From: Amia ocellicauda
Lineage: Eukaryota > Chordata > Actinopteri > Amiiformes > Amiidae
DNA length: 64,000 nt
Assembly (NCBI RefSeq): GCF_036373705.1
Contig: NC_089856.1
Coordinates: 3,185,001-3,249,000 of the forward strand
Direction: 5' to 3'
Both the position numbers and the translations under genes were made by a program. Numbering within the stretch: position 1 is the stretch's first letter; the number at the start of each line of letters is the position of its first letter. A model generated the notes under the pieces. The model made no database searches, was not told where the DNA came from, and worked only from the letters and a program-made list of their open reading frames with translations. Shown in pieces: positions 12,383 to 26,000 of this stretch.

Positions 12383-15186
12383 GGGGAAGCAAGCTCTTCC
12401 TGCGTTTTGAGGAGTGTGGAGGGGAATGTGTAAAAAGGTGACTCGTAGCAATAGCCCCGTTGCACAATCCTGAATCCCCCTCCCAACCCCCTGGTTAAAG
12501 TGCGTCAGAGCGGAGTTAAGAAATAGGCTGCTGCACCAGCGAGCACCAGATTTATTTTCAGGAAGGAAACACTTGTTTGGAATTAAAAAAAAGACAAGAA
12601 CGAAAAGAAAGAGGCAAACAGGGAATGCAAAAATAGCCTCTCCTCCTGCCAGGCCCTGGGTGAATCACTGGACAGATCTGTCGCTGGGTGACTAAAGCGG
12701 GCGGCTGTGCTGACCACTTCCTCACAGAGCAGCTCCGTCACACAACACACACGGGGCAGCTGTACCTACCGCCCCCCAGCCCCCCATACCGGTAACAACG
12801 GTACTGCCATAGCATTACTATCCCAGCAGGCTTTGTCACACTAAATACATAAACAAATCAGAGGATTGGGGACAGAAACGGGGCCCCGGGAGCAAGACAG
12901 AGATGGGCTCTGGGTAAAGACAGACAGACAGAGAGAGACAGAGAGACAGACAGACAGACAGACACATTCTTAAGGGTAATATGTCCCAAAAAGGCCTGGT
13001 TCCAGGGCGTGTTTTTATGCGCTTGACTAATTCCTCTCTGATGCCCTCACGTTACATAATACGGTCGTTTAAGACACAATGGGATATTATAGACTGCACC
13101 CACTGGCAGCTGGGCAGTCTAGACTGATAAAACCCTGCCAGGCCAGGGGATGTACAGATAGATGGACAGATATGGAGATCTGTTTTTAACCCAGGCAACC
13201 ACAAAAGACAGATCTGGACAGACAGGCAGCTTGACAGACGTAGAGAGGTCGGGATCTGCGGCGATCAAGCTGACAGACAGGGCCCGACTGACAAGCCGAG
13301 TAGCTGCAGACAGACGTGCAGATAGCTGGGGCGTGCGACTCGGCAAACCGGTCGAGGTCGGCACAGACCGGCGCGGGCGGGGTGATTGACAGGCCGGGGA
13401 GGAAGTGACACAGACGTTGCCCCACACAGGTGTGCTGAGGAGCAGGTAGGCGGAGGGGAAGAGGGCAAGGTCGGCGGGGCAGAGCACACAGGAATCCGGC
13501 TCTGACGTCGCTCTCCAGTGTGTGTGTGTGCATGTGTGTGCGTGTGTGTGCATGTGTGTGCATGTGTGTAAACTCCACTTCCCCACAGCCCTGCAGGGAG
13601 AGAGGGAGCTGTAGGCGTGCGGCTGTGCGTGTGCGCTCCGATGTACAGCTCAGGAGGTGTGGGGTGAGGGGGAGGCATCCATCTCCGTGCAGGCCACTCA
13701 GGGGCTCTGCTGAACGAACGCATGCACACAAGCACACACACGCACGCACATTTTCTGTTGGGAGGAATAGAATCTAAGAGAAAAAGGGGGAAGAAAAGGA
13801 CACACTCTGAACACAGTGATGAGTTTGGAGTTATTTTTAGGACAGAACTGGTCTGGAGGCGTTTGCAATCCCATCAGACCTGAAAAGGGAAAAAACACGA
13901 AATAAAGCTATACCTTCTGCTTTTTTATATTGCATTCAATCTCCTTCCCCCACGAGGGAGGTCTGGATGCACGAGGCCAATAAGTGCGACTGTGACGGCC
14001 TCTCGTGTCTGACCGCTGCGGTGCGACTTACGCAGACAGATTCTGGCTGTGGTTTTACAGGAACGGCTGAAGGTGGTCGTCTCTCTGAATGAGAAACGCC
14101 ACGAAAGCAGTTTAAAAATACCTGCTCAGCAGAGAGCTCGACAATATTGCCAACACTATCACCACACCAGTCTGTGTATTTTGCAGCCCTGTTCTGTGGC
14201 CAAGCCTTCACAGATCTCCAGCAGGCCAGGCAGACACAGAGCATCATGGGAACCTCTTCATGCGTCCTTTTTTGTATGTCCCTTGTTGTTGTACTTTTTG
14301 TTAGTCACATGTTTTGTCTTGGGTTCTGGTGTGTGTGTCTTAAATTGGGATATTCTTGCGGATACGGAGGGGAGCCTTTATTGCTCGAATGTTATGAAAG
14401 CAGAGCCGAATATTAAACACCCCGGCTGTTATCACACCCTCTCTAATTCGAGCTCGGCCACGTCAGCAGATGAGCCAACTGTGCAGGGGAGTGAGAATCC
14501 CTCGGCACTCCGCAGGAGAAACGTCAAGGGCTGCCGACGTCAGGGCTTGGCCAGGCCCGGCCGGCATCATCTCGTCCTTTGCCACCTGGTCCGTTACCTA
14601 ACTGTCAACTCGAGAGAGATGCGTTATTCTCCCGAGGACTTCATTAAGGATATCAAGGCCTCAGGGACCTGGAGTCAAGGTTTTCCGGATCAAGGGTGTT
14701 GAACGTGGACCTTTCACCTCCCAAAGTGACCCAAGCCTTTCCTGACTCCGTCCCTGTCCTCGTGTGGACCAGCCGCAGGGCCATGGAGGGTCTAGTGGAC
14801 GTGCTGCAGAGAGGGGGACGGGGGACGGAGTTGAGCGTCGCACAAGCCCATTGGTGGCGTTCGTGTTGGCGTCACAGGTACTGCTCCCCTCGGCTCTTCC
14901 TGTCCCCAAGCTCGGCAGAAGCCCGTCAGAACCGTTTTAGTGTCTCACAGGTTGTTGCACATGGGGAATCAGCTAGGCAGAAAAACATGTACAATACATA
15001 AAGGCCATGACCTAAATTATCCATTATTTGTTTGTTTTGTTTTTTGACAAAGACGTTTGAAAGGCTATGTTGCATTCAATCAGATCCCCCACATTGACGT
15101 CGTTCTGCACAGGTTCTGGTCATAGTCCTACACAAGACTGATTCAGCGTTAGGTGCCCAGCGAATACTGGATTGCATTGCCCTATT
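10981..15186. other. Intergenic, no gene seen; simple repeats
   Basis: The stretch contains a short TG run at 11042-11060, a GA run at 12351-12371, a CAGA/GACA-rich patch at 12920-12963 and a TG patch at 13518-13567. The longest open frames (11817-12410 and 14049-14702) have biased composition and no recognisable domain, so I do not call them genes. Confidence 0.4.
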
Positions 15187-15200
15187 GTGCCCCCTAGTGG
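15187..15200 (-). promoter_or_regulatory. CTCF-type core motif
   Basis: The reverse complement reads CCACTAGGGGGCAC. This matches the vertebrate CTCF core CCASYAGRKGGCRS at every position. It lies about 4.9 kb upstream of the HOOK2 start codon. Occupancy cannot be judged from sequence. Confidence 0.5.
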
Positions 15201-16424
15201 TCCCCATGCAATAATTGTACATCATCTATGATTGTGTTTTATACAGTCAATACTCCTAGCATTTACAGTTGTTGTTTCTTGCTGAGCTTCTAGTAATGCA
15301 GCCCTGATTCAGTTTGTTTCACAATATAAACAAGGACTCTAGTTACCAAAACTGAGCTGGCGTTATCTGCTTATCAGTGGCACTGTGGTTTTGTTTTCTG
15401 CACCCAATCATTCTGGGCGATTTAGTAAGAGATAAGACTTCAGATTTCTTGTCATCTTATGACACCAATCCAAAACGAGGAACTTTTTGTCTCAGTAATG
15501 CAAGAGCAACTGCTGGCCAAGCTGTTTACGGGGAATAATCTTCTCAGAAGAGGAAATTGGTTGCAGTGTTTTAATGTCATTCCCTTTTTTGAGACCCGCT
15601 AGTGTGCAGATGCACATGTACGCATTGGCCAGTTCAGCTCGTCCTGCCGAGGTCTGGTCTGTCTCTGGTTCTGCTGTGGCATTGTCTCCTCTTCTCCTTT
15701 GGGCAACGAGGTGCTGCCACTTCATTAATGATGTCTGGGGTCTGAAAACAAAGCGAGTTCAATCTAGGAAGCAGCCTCTTATTCATTTATATTAAAGCTG
15801 TTTTTGTATTCTTATTCTTATTAATTTGGGTCCTTTTCCAGTCAGTGATGCAAAGCAGGCAGCTGGACCACCGGACCTATGGGTCTACCTTGGGTCAGAC
15901 TTGTGCATTACTGAAGAAACACAATAAACCTAGAAGATTGACTGATTTCTCATGAGTCGTAAATCTTCACGGAAAGGACTGCAAAACAGCAGAAACAGCC
16001 CCATCACAAAACAACAAACAAACAAACACACAAGCAAATAAAGAGTAACACTCACTCAGTACTTGCAAGTGTAGTGCATCTACAACTGTAAACCTGGTCT
16101 GGCAGCCACACACAATCTCCAAAAGCAAGGAGAGGATCACGATTCCAGTATATCTCTAGCCTGGCAGATATCTGTGTATTTTGCAGAAGGGCCCTGTGCT
16201 GTACATGGCTTTTCTCACTGTAAAGCAATATGTTCACAGCAGCCACCGGCACCGAGACGAGACAGGGAGGACGTGTGCCAAGTGTGGCCTCTGGTGGGGA
16301 GATGCAGTAGTGCACCTAAGTCATGGAGAGCCACAGTGCACCAGAGATCACAGGTCACCCTTCCTCCATAGTTTTGAGCGACATGGTACACATGTAACCC
16401 GCAGGGACACACACACAGGGACAT

Positions 16425-16684
16425 CCGCACCCGGGGACACAAATGGAAATTGGGCTTCAAGGCATTGGAAACAGAAAACAGGAGACACTTCTTCACACAG
16501 AGAGTTGTCACCATCTGGAACAAACTCCCTAACAATGTTGTAGATGCTTAAAATCTGGGAACATTTAAAAACAGACTGGATAGGATCCTTGGATCACTCA
16601 GTTATTAATGGACACCAAACGAGCACGATGGGTCGAATGGCCTCCTCTCGATTGTAAACTTTCTTATGTTCTTATGTTCTTAAC
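16425..16684 (+). mobile_element. CR1-like non-LTR retrotransposon fragment (3' end, decayed)
   Basis: One frame reads FFTQRVV, then IWNKLP, then FKNRLDR after a stop. This is the typical C-terminus of CR1/Rex-type reverse-transcriptase ORFs. The 3' end carries TTATGTTCT repeats near 16666-16681, the tail style of such elements. An in-frame stop (TAA at 16549-16551) splits the block, so it is a dead, 5'-truncated copy. Confidence 0.7.
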
Positions 16685-19600
16685 CATTTCATGCAGAAAT
16701 CCAGGAATTTTGTGCAGGTTTCAGTCATTTATGTCTTTTTTCGACCCCTCTCCCTTCTCCAGTTGCGTTTCCTGAACCCAGGTAAAGGGTCAGAAATGTT
16801 CCGAGTCGTTGGCAACTGACTTCGAAGGGCAACTCATCCAACCCAGAGGATCGGTGCTCTGCAGCACTGAGGACTAACGACAGTACAAACCCCCACCTCA
16901 CAAAGCAAGTCTGACCCCCCGGGAAATGGAAAACCGCAGCGTCTCACAGAGCAGTGTGTGTTAGTTTACTTTTTTTTCTGACAGTTTTACTCTCCAGTGA
17001 AGTAAGTCTGTGAGGTCACAGCTCTGTGCTCTAGGCCACGCCCACTCTGGTGTTGCCCTTTGACCTCTTCTCGAATTGTTCAGAGCTCTGTAAAGACACA
17101 CATTTCCGACCTCACTAAAAACAGGGGGATCTACGCAGTCCAACCCTGGGGTTACAGTGACGTGTGCGTGGTTTAAATGACTTAATTCATCTGATTGTGT
17201 ACTTTTTTGATTAACACAACAGGCCAGTGGTCCCCCAGGGCTTTAGTCAGCTGGTAATTAAGAGATGCTTTTCACACCTGCAGGGTGAGGGGGGCTCGGC
17301 GTGTATGAGCTCATAGCGGTGACGTCATCCCTCGGTGAACGCCAAGAGCCGGCAAATCCCCCCCGTGTGAGGGGACCGGTTTTCTGGTGTGGTGGGCTTT
17401 TCGCTCTACTGCTGAGGTTGTGGAGAGGGGGTCCTCGGAGGCGGGCCCGAGTCCGAATCCGAGCAAGGTGGGGGGGCTCCGACCGCACACACACTGGACC
17501 CGTGCACTGTAGCAGGACAGCGTTGGTCTCAAAACACCGTCCTGGGTGCATCGTCTCTCAAAGGCCAAGACTCGGCGCCAACTCGCCCACCGTCTCAGTC
17601 TTGTCATTAAATATTCTGATCTGAGCGACCGTATTCGGTGGTTACCTCCTTGCGTGTCTGGTGTAGCAGCTGAAACTACGTTCGAAACAGAGATGTGCCC
17701 GAGCTCAGCAGAAATGAATAGGAAACGGGCCAGAACGTAGGTGGGAGTTTCGCGTCAGGCCCGTCTGAGCCGTGTGTCAGGAATCAAGACCGCATCTCTC
17801 TGCATCACTCTTCCCATCCGAGCCGGGCCTATCTCCCTCCTCTTCTAGGAAGCCCGAGCAGCCGGCTCTGAGCACTAACCAGCTCCCGCCACGGCTCTCG
17901 TCACTCAGGCTGGCGGTGTTGACAGTAGGCGCGCTGACAGGAAGTGCGGCCGCAGCAAGTGCCGGCTGCGGTCGCCCCCCCTCACCGCAGCCTCGAGACG
18001 CAGAGAGCTGCCTTCTGTGGAACTCATTGCAGGCAGGAACCCGGGGCCCCTAACCACCATTCGCAAAACGAGAAACGCACAGTTTGTTTGTGATGATTGC
18101 AGTTTCTTTTTTTACATCTTCGTTTGTACGCTTCTGAGAAACCTGAGAGAAAGAGAAAAGGCAAAAGTGTCACACAGAGCAGAGAGGGGAAATCCACTTG
18201 ACCTTTTTGTGCTTCTAATTATATCAAGATCGGCACAGAGTTCCTCTCAAGTGAGCTTTTAGTGCTTAAACCACCTTCAGTACCTTATGTTTCCCTTATG
18301 GTTTGGTTTCTGTGGAGGGGTGGGGTTTTTAATCATTAAATACAACTAACAATTTACTAAACTTGATATGTTTAATAGGTAGGTTAAACATGTCAGCTGG
18401 AGATCATTTAAAGAGCCCAATAACCCAGCAGGAAACTCACCCTTGAGTACTAAAAACTGATCGTCAGCACAATTTCTCACCAGACCTTTTTAAAAGCGTC
18501 TTTGTGCTTTTCTTTTTTCTCTCTCTCTCGCCCAAATCAACACCAGACACTTTTTTCCAGCACTATTTCATACCCCACAAACCAGAACCTGAACTAACAC
18601 GACGAATCGCACAGAGTATGGTTTTGTGCCTGGCATATTGTAATAATGTAACCCACAATCAAGAAAAAGCAAGGGAAAAAAAACGTTTAAAAGGGACCTC
18701 CTGTTGAACAGACACGGAATCTGTTTTGCATCACTGTAAGCACAGGCATCAACAAGTGCAAGTAATTTACGCCAGCCATTGCGATGATAATTAGTCATTT
18801 AGCTGATGCTTTAATTCATCACCACAGCACAGCATGAATTGTACACAGACAACAGCTGCAGTTTAGAAATTTATAAAAAGACCTGTGTGCTACATTTTCT
18901 CTGAGGGAAAACCCCCATGAAGCATCAATTAATGGCTCAGGGTAACATAAAGGGATGCCATTTTTATTACTTCTTATATATATTTATAAAAATATACTGT
19001 GGTGCTTCTACCTTGCTTGGCCTTCATCAGAGAGGGAAAAAATGCAACAACTAGAAGACAGAGGTCTTAAATACAAACACATTACACAACATTAGATCGT
19101 GCAATTGGGTGAAATGGTGCAACTGACACACATACATCAGCAAATCGCATGACTGCTTTGGCGACTTTAACAGGTGTGAGGTCCCTGCAGAAACAATAAC
19201 AGCACAAACTTTGCTCTCTGTGTTGAATAAGTCTGGCTCTTTGGTTGCTCACACCCCCAGCAGATTGAATCAGATCTTTATCTTGTCATTTCTTTCTGAG
19301 CTGAGGAAACCTTGCAGCTGGACCCACTTACTCCAGTTCTCTGTATCCACTCCCAACTCAACACAATTATTTGGAAACAGTTACGAAGCGACCCCTCATC
19401 ACACACCAACTGCTGACAACATCTCTCTCACTAAGGACTTTCAAGTTCCACACTGAAGCAAAGCCAAAGTGTTTCAAGTTTCATAAGCAGAACTCAAACC
19501 ACAGACCTTCGGCTAATTGGCATGCTAATTAGTTCCAAATATATAGCGAATTCAGATATTTTGGGTTTGTGGTTGTGAGTGATGACTCATTCAAGTTGAT

Positions 19601-19860
19601 CTGGCAGTCATTTCAAGGGTGAACTTTTACTTGAGAGTAAAGTTACATTCATGTGTATCACAAACCTCACATTAATCATGTGGGATTGGGGCACAACAAC
19701 AGAATGGCTGTTGTTAATTGAAATTCTGGGATTTCAGTTGTGATCTGGTGTTTGACACTCACTCCCACTGCTAATATGATTAACCTATAATAATAATTGA
19801 TCATTAATATATAATTAATTAATATGTAGCGGTCAAGCAAAATGATTTATTCTAAACAGG
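16685..19860. other. Intergenic upstream of HOOK2, no gene seen
   Basis: No conserved coding is visible. A GC-rich segment at about 17280-17560 includes a perfect TGACGTCA palindrome at 17320-17327. Composition turns AT-rich from about 18240 to 19860. Confidence 0.4.
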
Positions 19861-20064
19861 CATTTCGCCGGTCACCTCTAGCTAATCCGCTGCTGCGCTA
19901 AAAGCCCAAGTACGGAAGCCCGCTTAGACGGTTGGTGCAGCGGCAGGAGAAAAGGCGAGCGCGGAATTGTGCCAGAAAGGGGGCCCGACCATTCCCGTGT
20001 GCACAGCGGCTCAGAAACAACTCCAGCCCCGAGTGAGACGCGCTGTTCCGGCAGACAAACCGCA

Positions 20065-23000
20065 ATGAGTTTGAATAAAGCGGATCTGTGTGACTCATTG
20101 CTGAACTGGGTAAGCCGCGGTGTGTGTGTGTTTTTGCTGCTGCTGTTGTTGTTGTTGTAAACGGGTGAGAAGCGACCCGAGTGGCGGCTGGGAAAGTCAT
20201 CCGCCTGGAAGGAACAGGTGGCAATGCCGGCGGATGGACAGTCCCCATTAAATACCAGCGCTGGTCTTGTCTGGGTTTCAGTGTGCAGGCTGGCGGGACG
20301 GTGGTGTACGTGGGACATACTACACTTTGGGGGGGGGGGCATGGATACACAACCGTGGGAGCGTGTTAATTAATTAGACACGCAGGTGTTTCTGCGTATT
20401 TATTGTGCGCCCGAGCAGTATAGTGTGTTGCCTCTCACCCTAAGCAGCCCCTAAACAGACGTGCTTTCCGTGCAGTTGGTTCAGGTGGAGTTCACGCTCG
20501 GGTTTGTTACATTTGTCCACTATGACGTCACGACGTGATTGACACGTCGTCGGGACGCCGGAGTCGGGCTGGGAAAGGGTCTCCCTCGGACGCAGGTTTG
20601 GGTGTAAATGCGCAGCTGTGAGGGCAGTTAAAAGCAGCCCTGGACTGAGCTGTGGAAAGGTGGGGTGCCGTCACTGTTGCTTCCTCGGATGGGTCGTATG
20701 CAGTTTTCATGCCTGTGTTGATAGAAATGACCAGCCAGAGCTTCAAGGACCTTCTCAGTAGTTTCTTTTTTGTTGGGGCGGTGTAGTAGCGTCCATAAAT
20801 ATGACAAATCGTATCGCTGACAAGAAAGCTGGTCATAACTATCCTTCAAAGTGAGAGGAATGCTGGGAATGCGAAGCTGGGTTACACATCAGCTGATGGA
20901 GGGGGGTGACTGATTCAACACATGTTTATTCTTTGTTTTTAAGAAAGCAGCTGCCAAGGAAAAGCAGTGTCTTCTCTGGGGTAATAAAGGATAAGTAGCC
21001 TGAGTTTAAGATGCATTCGGTGCCATGCTAATGTAATAATGGACAGAGATTGGAGACTGACTGGGAACAGGGTTGCGACGCTCCCAGTGGTTTAGTCTGC
21101 CGTCCGTGCTGTGACGCATTCAGACGTGTCGGCCTAAGCAGGATTGAGAGTGTGGCCCCACTGTGTTTAGCCTGCGTTGTGAAGAGCGTGTCTGATGGGT
21201 GAACCGTCAACAACTGCTGCTGCGGCCGGTTTATGGCAGGAACTTGAGTTTCAGTGTCCCCTGAAGGGCAGAACCCCGTCCCCTGGAGTAACGGAGATGC
21301 GCAGTGAGTCAGAGGTGAAGACCAGATACTGTCTTCCTTCTCTGGACACAGTGGGCCGCCCTGGTCCTGTCGGGGGGTGGTTCTCGACCTTGGCCCTGGA
21401 CATATGCACACCTTCATGACTACACCCCCGCTGGACCAATGCTTCCCCCCCCCTCCATCGCTGCCCTCTCTAGTTGAGCAGCAGCAGAACTGAAGTTTAT
21501 TGGCTCCTGTAAGATGGGTGCAGTCTTAAAGGTGCACCGTGTTTGCACGCCTGATGCCGCCTCTTTCTGGTGCTTAATGATCAAACATGTTTCAGAAGGC
21601 GCGCAGGGGTGCAGAGTTGGGGTTTCAATCTGCACCAAGACAGTTGTGGTTTAATGTGGCTCGTGTTCTTGGTATGTATTGGCTGCTGCTTGTACCCGTG
21701 TTGCCTTCAGAACCACAATTGCACTACAAGCTGCAGCTCGCCACACAGCCCTGACACGCAACACCCAGATTACGATCTTCACCTCGGCAGGCGTTGACCT
21801 GGTTTTGCGATGATGGGCTTCTGTGTTTTCATGCTGCTGTTTTCTCTCCTCAGCTGCAGACGTTCCAGGTGCCCTCCTGCGCCAGCAAGCAGGCCCTGAC
21901 CAGCGGAGTGGCCATCGCACACGTGCTGCACAGAATGTAAGACGCTAACTGAGAGCGAGACCCTGATAATGCACCAGAGACCTCCGTCCCTTCAGATGGG
22001 CTCTCGAGCTCAGTTCAATTAACAGTTCAGTTATTGTGTTTCTGCAAGGGGCAGGGCTGTGAAACTGCAAATACCGCACAGAGCACGTAGTAGTAAAATC
22101 AATCCCAGGCCCTATCTGTGCCCTGCTGCTTTGCCTATCCATCCATGCGCTTTGAGGTGCACTGATTCGTTCCCACTGAAGGGTGCTGTGATCGCTGGGC
22201 TGCTTCTCGTATTGCTTCGATGTCTTTCCTTGATTTGTGTTATGAAAAGAGCTCAAAGTTGAACTTGCGCAATGTGTAACCGCCCGAATGTGTGGTTAAA
22301 CCGCTGTGTCGGTTTAGTCAAAGGCAGTGCTCCTTCGGGGGTGTTTTGAGCCTGCACTGAACGAGGGGGGCTGTGTCTGAATCTGCAGATTATCATGTAC
22401 GTGAGCAGCCCCCTGCAGTGCTAGGCCTGCATCTCCCCATCACATCTGTATCCCAAGATAATCCCCCCCAAAACAAAATTGTCACGGCCTTGGCTCACCC
22501 AGACCACCACATGGCTTCTGCTAATTTAACGCCACTATCGCGGGCGACATCTTGCAGCTCGTCCCTAGCCTCAAGCCTGTCGATATCGTGTCCTCCTTTA
22601 CATCCTGACGGGGACGTGTGTTGTTTTTAAACTCATCCCTTCCAAGGTTGTCCCTCTGTGGCTGCAGCTGAGATGCTGATTAGATTTGCTCCACGCTGTC
22701 ATGAGCGTTTCTCTTTTCCCCTGTGCTGTACAGAGACTCCTCCTGGTTCAATGAGACATGGTTGGGCCGAATTAAAGAGGACAGTGACGCAAACTGGAGG
22801 CTGAAGGTAGAGGATACTGGCTTCGTGGGGCTCCTGTAAACGTGGATTTTCATGGGAATTGGGGGTGGAGTACATATCCCTTGATAACTTTTACAGCATG
22901 ATAAAAGGGTGGTATTTAATTGTATGATGTTGCGTCTGTTAAGATGGCCTCCCTTCAAAACGGGGATAGTACACCTGTGACAAAAGACCAAGCACCAAAC

Positions 23001-26000
23001 GGAGCACACACACGGTCCTACAGCCAACATACACATTTGTTAGCAGATCGGTGTTATTGACGTGTGTTTCCATAGGTGAGCAACTTGAAGAAGATCCTAC
23101 AGAGCATGCTGCAGTATTACCATGATGTGAGTGTCACGCAACTTCGAGAGTGGGGCGGGGGGGGGGGGTTGTGGTTAGTATGCGTCCCGGAGCCTGACCC
23201 GCGTGTCTCCGTGTGCCGCCCAGGTGCTGGGTCACCAGGTCTCGGACGACCACTTGCCCGATGTGAGCCGCATCGGGGAGGTGAACGATGTCGCCGAACT
23301 GGGCAAGCTGGTGCAGCTGGTGCTGGGCTGCGCTGTCAGCTGTGAGAAGAAGCAGGGTGAGCTGGGAGAAGGGGGCTCTCGGGGTGGAGGGGCGCGTGGC
23401 CCTCGTGCGTCTGTGGTTCGGGGGGCCCCCAGTGGGAGCGAGCGCTAAGGGCTTGTGCTTGTGCTTGTCGTTGCGCAGAACACATCCAGCAGATCATGAC
23501 GTTGGAGGAATCGGTGCAGCACGTGGTGATGACAGCCATCCAGGAGGTGAGGACTGGGGGCGGAGGATGAAGGGGAGGGGGGACCGATTTAGATTTAACT
23601 TTTATTTTCGCATTACATGCTGAAGAAATAACAAATTCCTGGGTGTGTTTTGAACGCTGAGTTGCCTTTGTAGGATTTTATTAATTGCTTTTTTGAATCC
23701 GGCACCCCAGCATGCTCGGATCTGTAACTCTTGTCCCAGAATTGTCCCTTAGATGTCAGTCCTCTGTCTCCTGCTGTCTATTTAGCTGCTGACGAAGGAC
23801 GCTGTGGACGCGGGAAGCCCTGAAACGTATGGAGACTTTGACAATCAGGTGTGTCTGTGGGGTGGCCTTGCACGGGGCGTGGTGCCAGTTCTGGGCTCTT
23901 GCAACGTTAAGGTCAGGGCAGGTGCCAGAATATGGGGTTGACAGAAGTAGAACGGTCCCTAAAGACTTGTTCAAATGAATCCGTGTCCTTATGATTCTAT
24001 TCAAATCATCAAGGAAGCGACCGATTTGTTCTCGTCACAAAAGGCTCCAAGCACCTTTTAAATCGAACGCTGCTGTTGCTATTAAACAATTTAAATAAAT
24101 GAAACCTGTGAAGTTTGTGTAGAAGTGTCTGAGAGTCGTCTGGTTTTGGCATCTTACTGCAGACGCTAAAGAGGGAATAAATCCTCCCCTGTCCATTAAT
24201 CTTTTGTGTGTGTGTGTTTCCTGCCATCAGTCCCGCAAGTATTACTTCCTCAGTGAAGAGATGGAGGAGAAGGACGACCTGAGCCAGCGCTGTCAGGACC
24301 TGGAGCAGCAGGTAGGGTCACATTGGTGTAAGCAATGGGATCGAAGGGCGTGTGGCGCGCAGCATGTGGGGCGCAGGACATACGGTGGGTGGGCAGCTCT
24401 GCTCGGGTTTAATCGATCAGTCCGACTTGGAAGTGATCTCTGCCCCCATGTCTTGTGTGATTTTTCTAAAGAACGCTATTTGTCCCGTCAAGATGTACTT
24501 TGTAAGGGTCGAAGTTCGCAGCCGCCCGTGTTGATGCCGGCCGGGTAAGTGGCTCCGCTCTCCGGGCGTGAATGCTGGCTTGCCTAACCCCCGTCCACGA
24601 GGGCGTGTCCCACACTGACGCACTCACATTCTCTCTCTCGCTCACAAGTTCTATGGGACAGGCTTAAAGTATCCCAAGGTCTTGTTCTGAAGAAAAAAAA
24701 ACAAAAAAACAGGATGATAGTGCAGATAGAAAAAGGAATGCAAGGAATGCTTGCAATCCTTTCACCCTTTGCCTCACGTTAAAGATTTGTCATTTTGTAA
24801 GCAGTGTTTGTGTACTAGTCCTTGTTGGTACACCCATGTAAGTCTAATATGTGTTTAAAAGAAACAGATAGTCTGTATGCCAGTGTCTTCTGTGTCAACT
24901 GTCCTGCTTACTATTCCTGCCAGTCACCTGTAATCCTTTAAAAGACTTGTTCAGAAACGCAATGTACTGTTTTCTGAACACTTTTCTGACAGGATATAAT
25001 ATTTCCAAGATAATTCAAATTGAAATATACCTATAATTGAGCAGAATGTGTTTGTTTGTGGCTTTGAAGAGAGCAGCTGTAACACAGAGCGCCTATTCAC
25101 TCGTATCCCAGGAGGTTTGCGGATGAAATCCTCCGATTGTCTTCTGGGTTTCTCTTGCCAGTGTCCGGCCGCACACTGGGCCTCTATCTCTTCGTCCCGT
25201 GCATGCGCATGCCCTGCATCCGCACCCTCGCCATTCGCACCGGCATGCATCCTGCGGCAGCGTGACTGAGAGGGGTTCATATAAACCTGTCGGTGTCCTG
25301 TTGAGCCGGCATCCAACCAATGGGCTGAATTAATCCGTCCGTTTTCCCAGAAGCGTGCCTTCTGGAGGGCTGGAGACAGAGGTGTGTACGTGTCAACGTG
25401 TGCCTGCCGTCTCGGAGCCTGTCGACTCTCGCTCTTCCCGAAGGTACCGGAAACATTGCGGGATGTGACCTTTACTGCAGAAACCGCCGTTTAAATGACA
25501 ACCCTGTGAGGAAGGAAGAGCGAGTGTCGACAGTCTCTGGCCTGATCGGTGCACCTTTTAGATCATTGATTTATATGAACCCTTTAATAACACACTGTCG
25601 CAGGAATAACAGCCTGAACTCGCATGACACTCCAGCCTGGGACTAACTCTTATATAAAAATAAAAACGATTTTACCTTTCAGGCAGAAACCTGCTCTGTG
25701 GGTGCCGCTCTGGCAAAACGCCAAGCACAAAACGGAGCAGACACAAATGCAGGAATAGCTTGGCCTCGGGTGTAACGACAGACCATGGACTGTATGGTTT
25801 TATGTAGAAGGTAGAAGTGCCGAGGGAGAGGACGGTCTCTCTCTTGGGAGGAGCTCGCTTTAATGTGACTGTCCTTGTCCTGTGAGGAGCAGGATGTGTC
25901 GGAGAGGGGCAGTGCGGTGTTGCCCCGACTGGAGAGAACCTGTTCCAAGAGCCCTTCAGTTCAGTATGATTTAAGTTGGGAGAAAAACCGGAGCGTTGTT

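Noticed and set aside
14049-14702. 217-codon open frame on the plus strand
   Set aside because: It has no recognisable domain or coding-like composition and no neighbouring exons.
1-20064. A JUNB or PRDX2 gene expected from human synteny
   Set aside because: There is no bZIP-containing single-exon frame and no peroxiredoxin motif on either strand.
19969-20160. Longer HOOK2 start upstream of the ATG at 20065
   Set aside because: The upstream stretch has no ATG in that frame worth using, and the family N-terminus begins exactly at MSLNKADLC.
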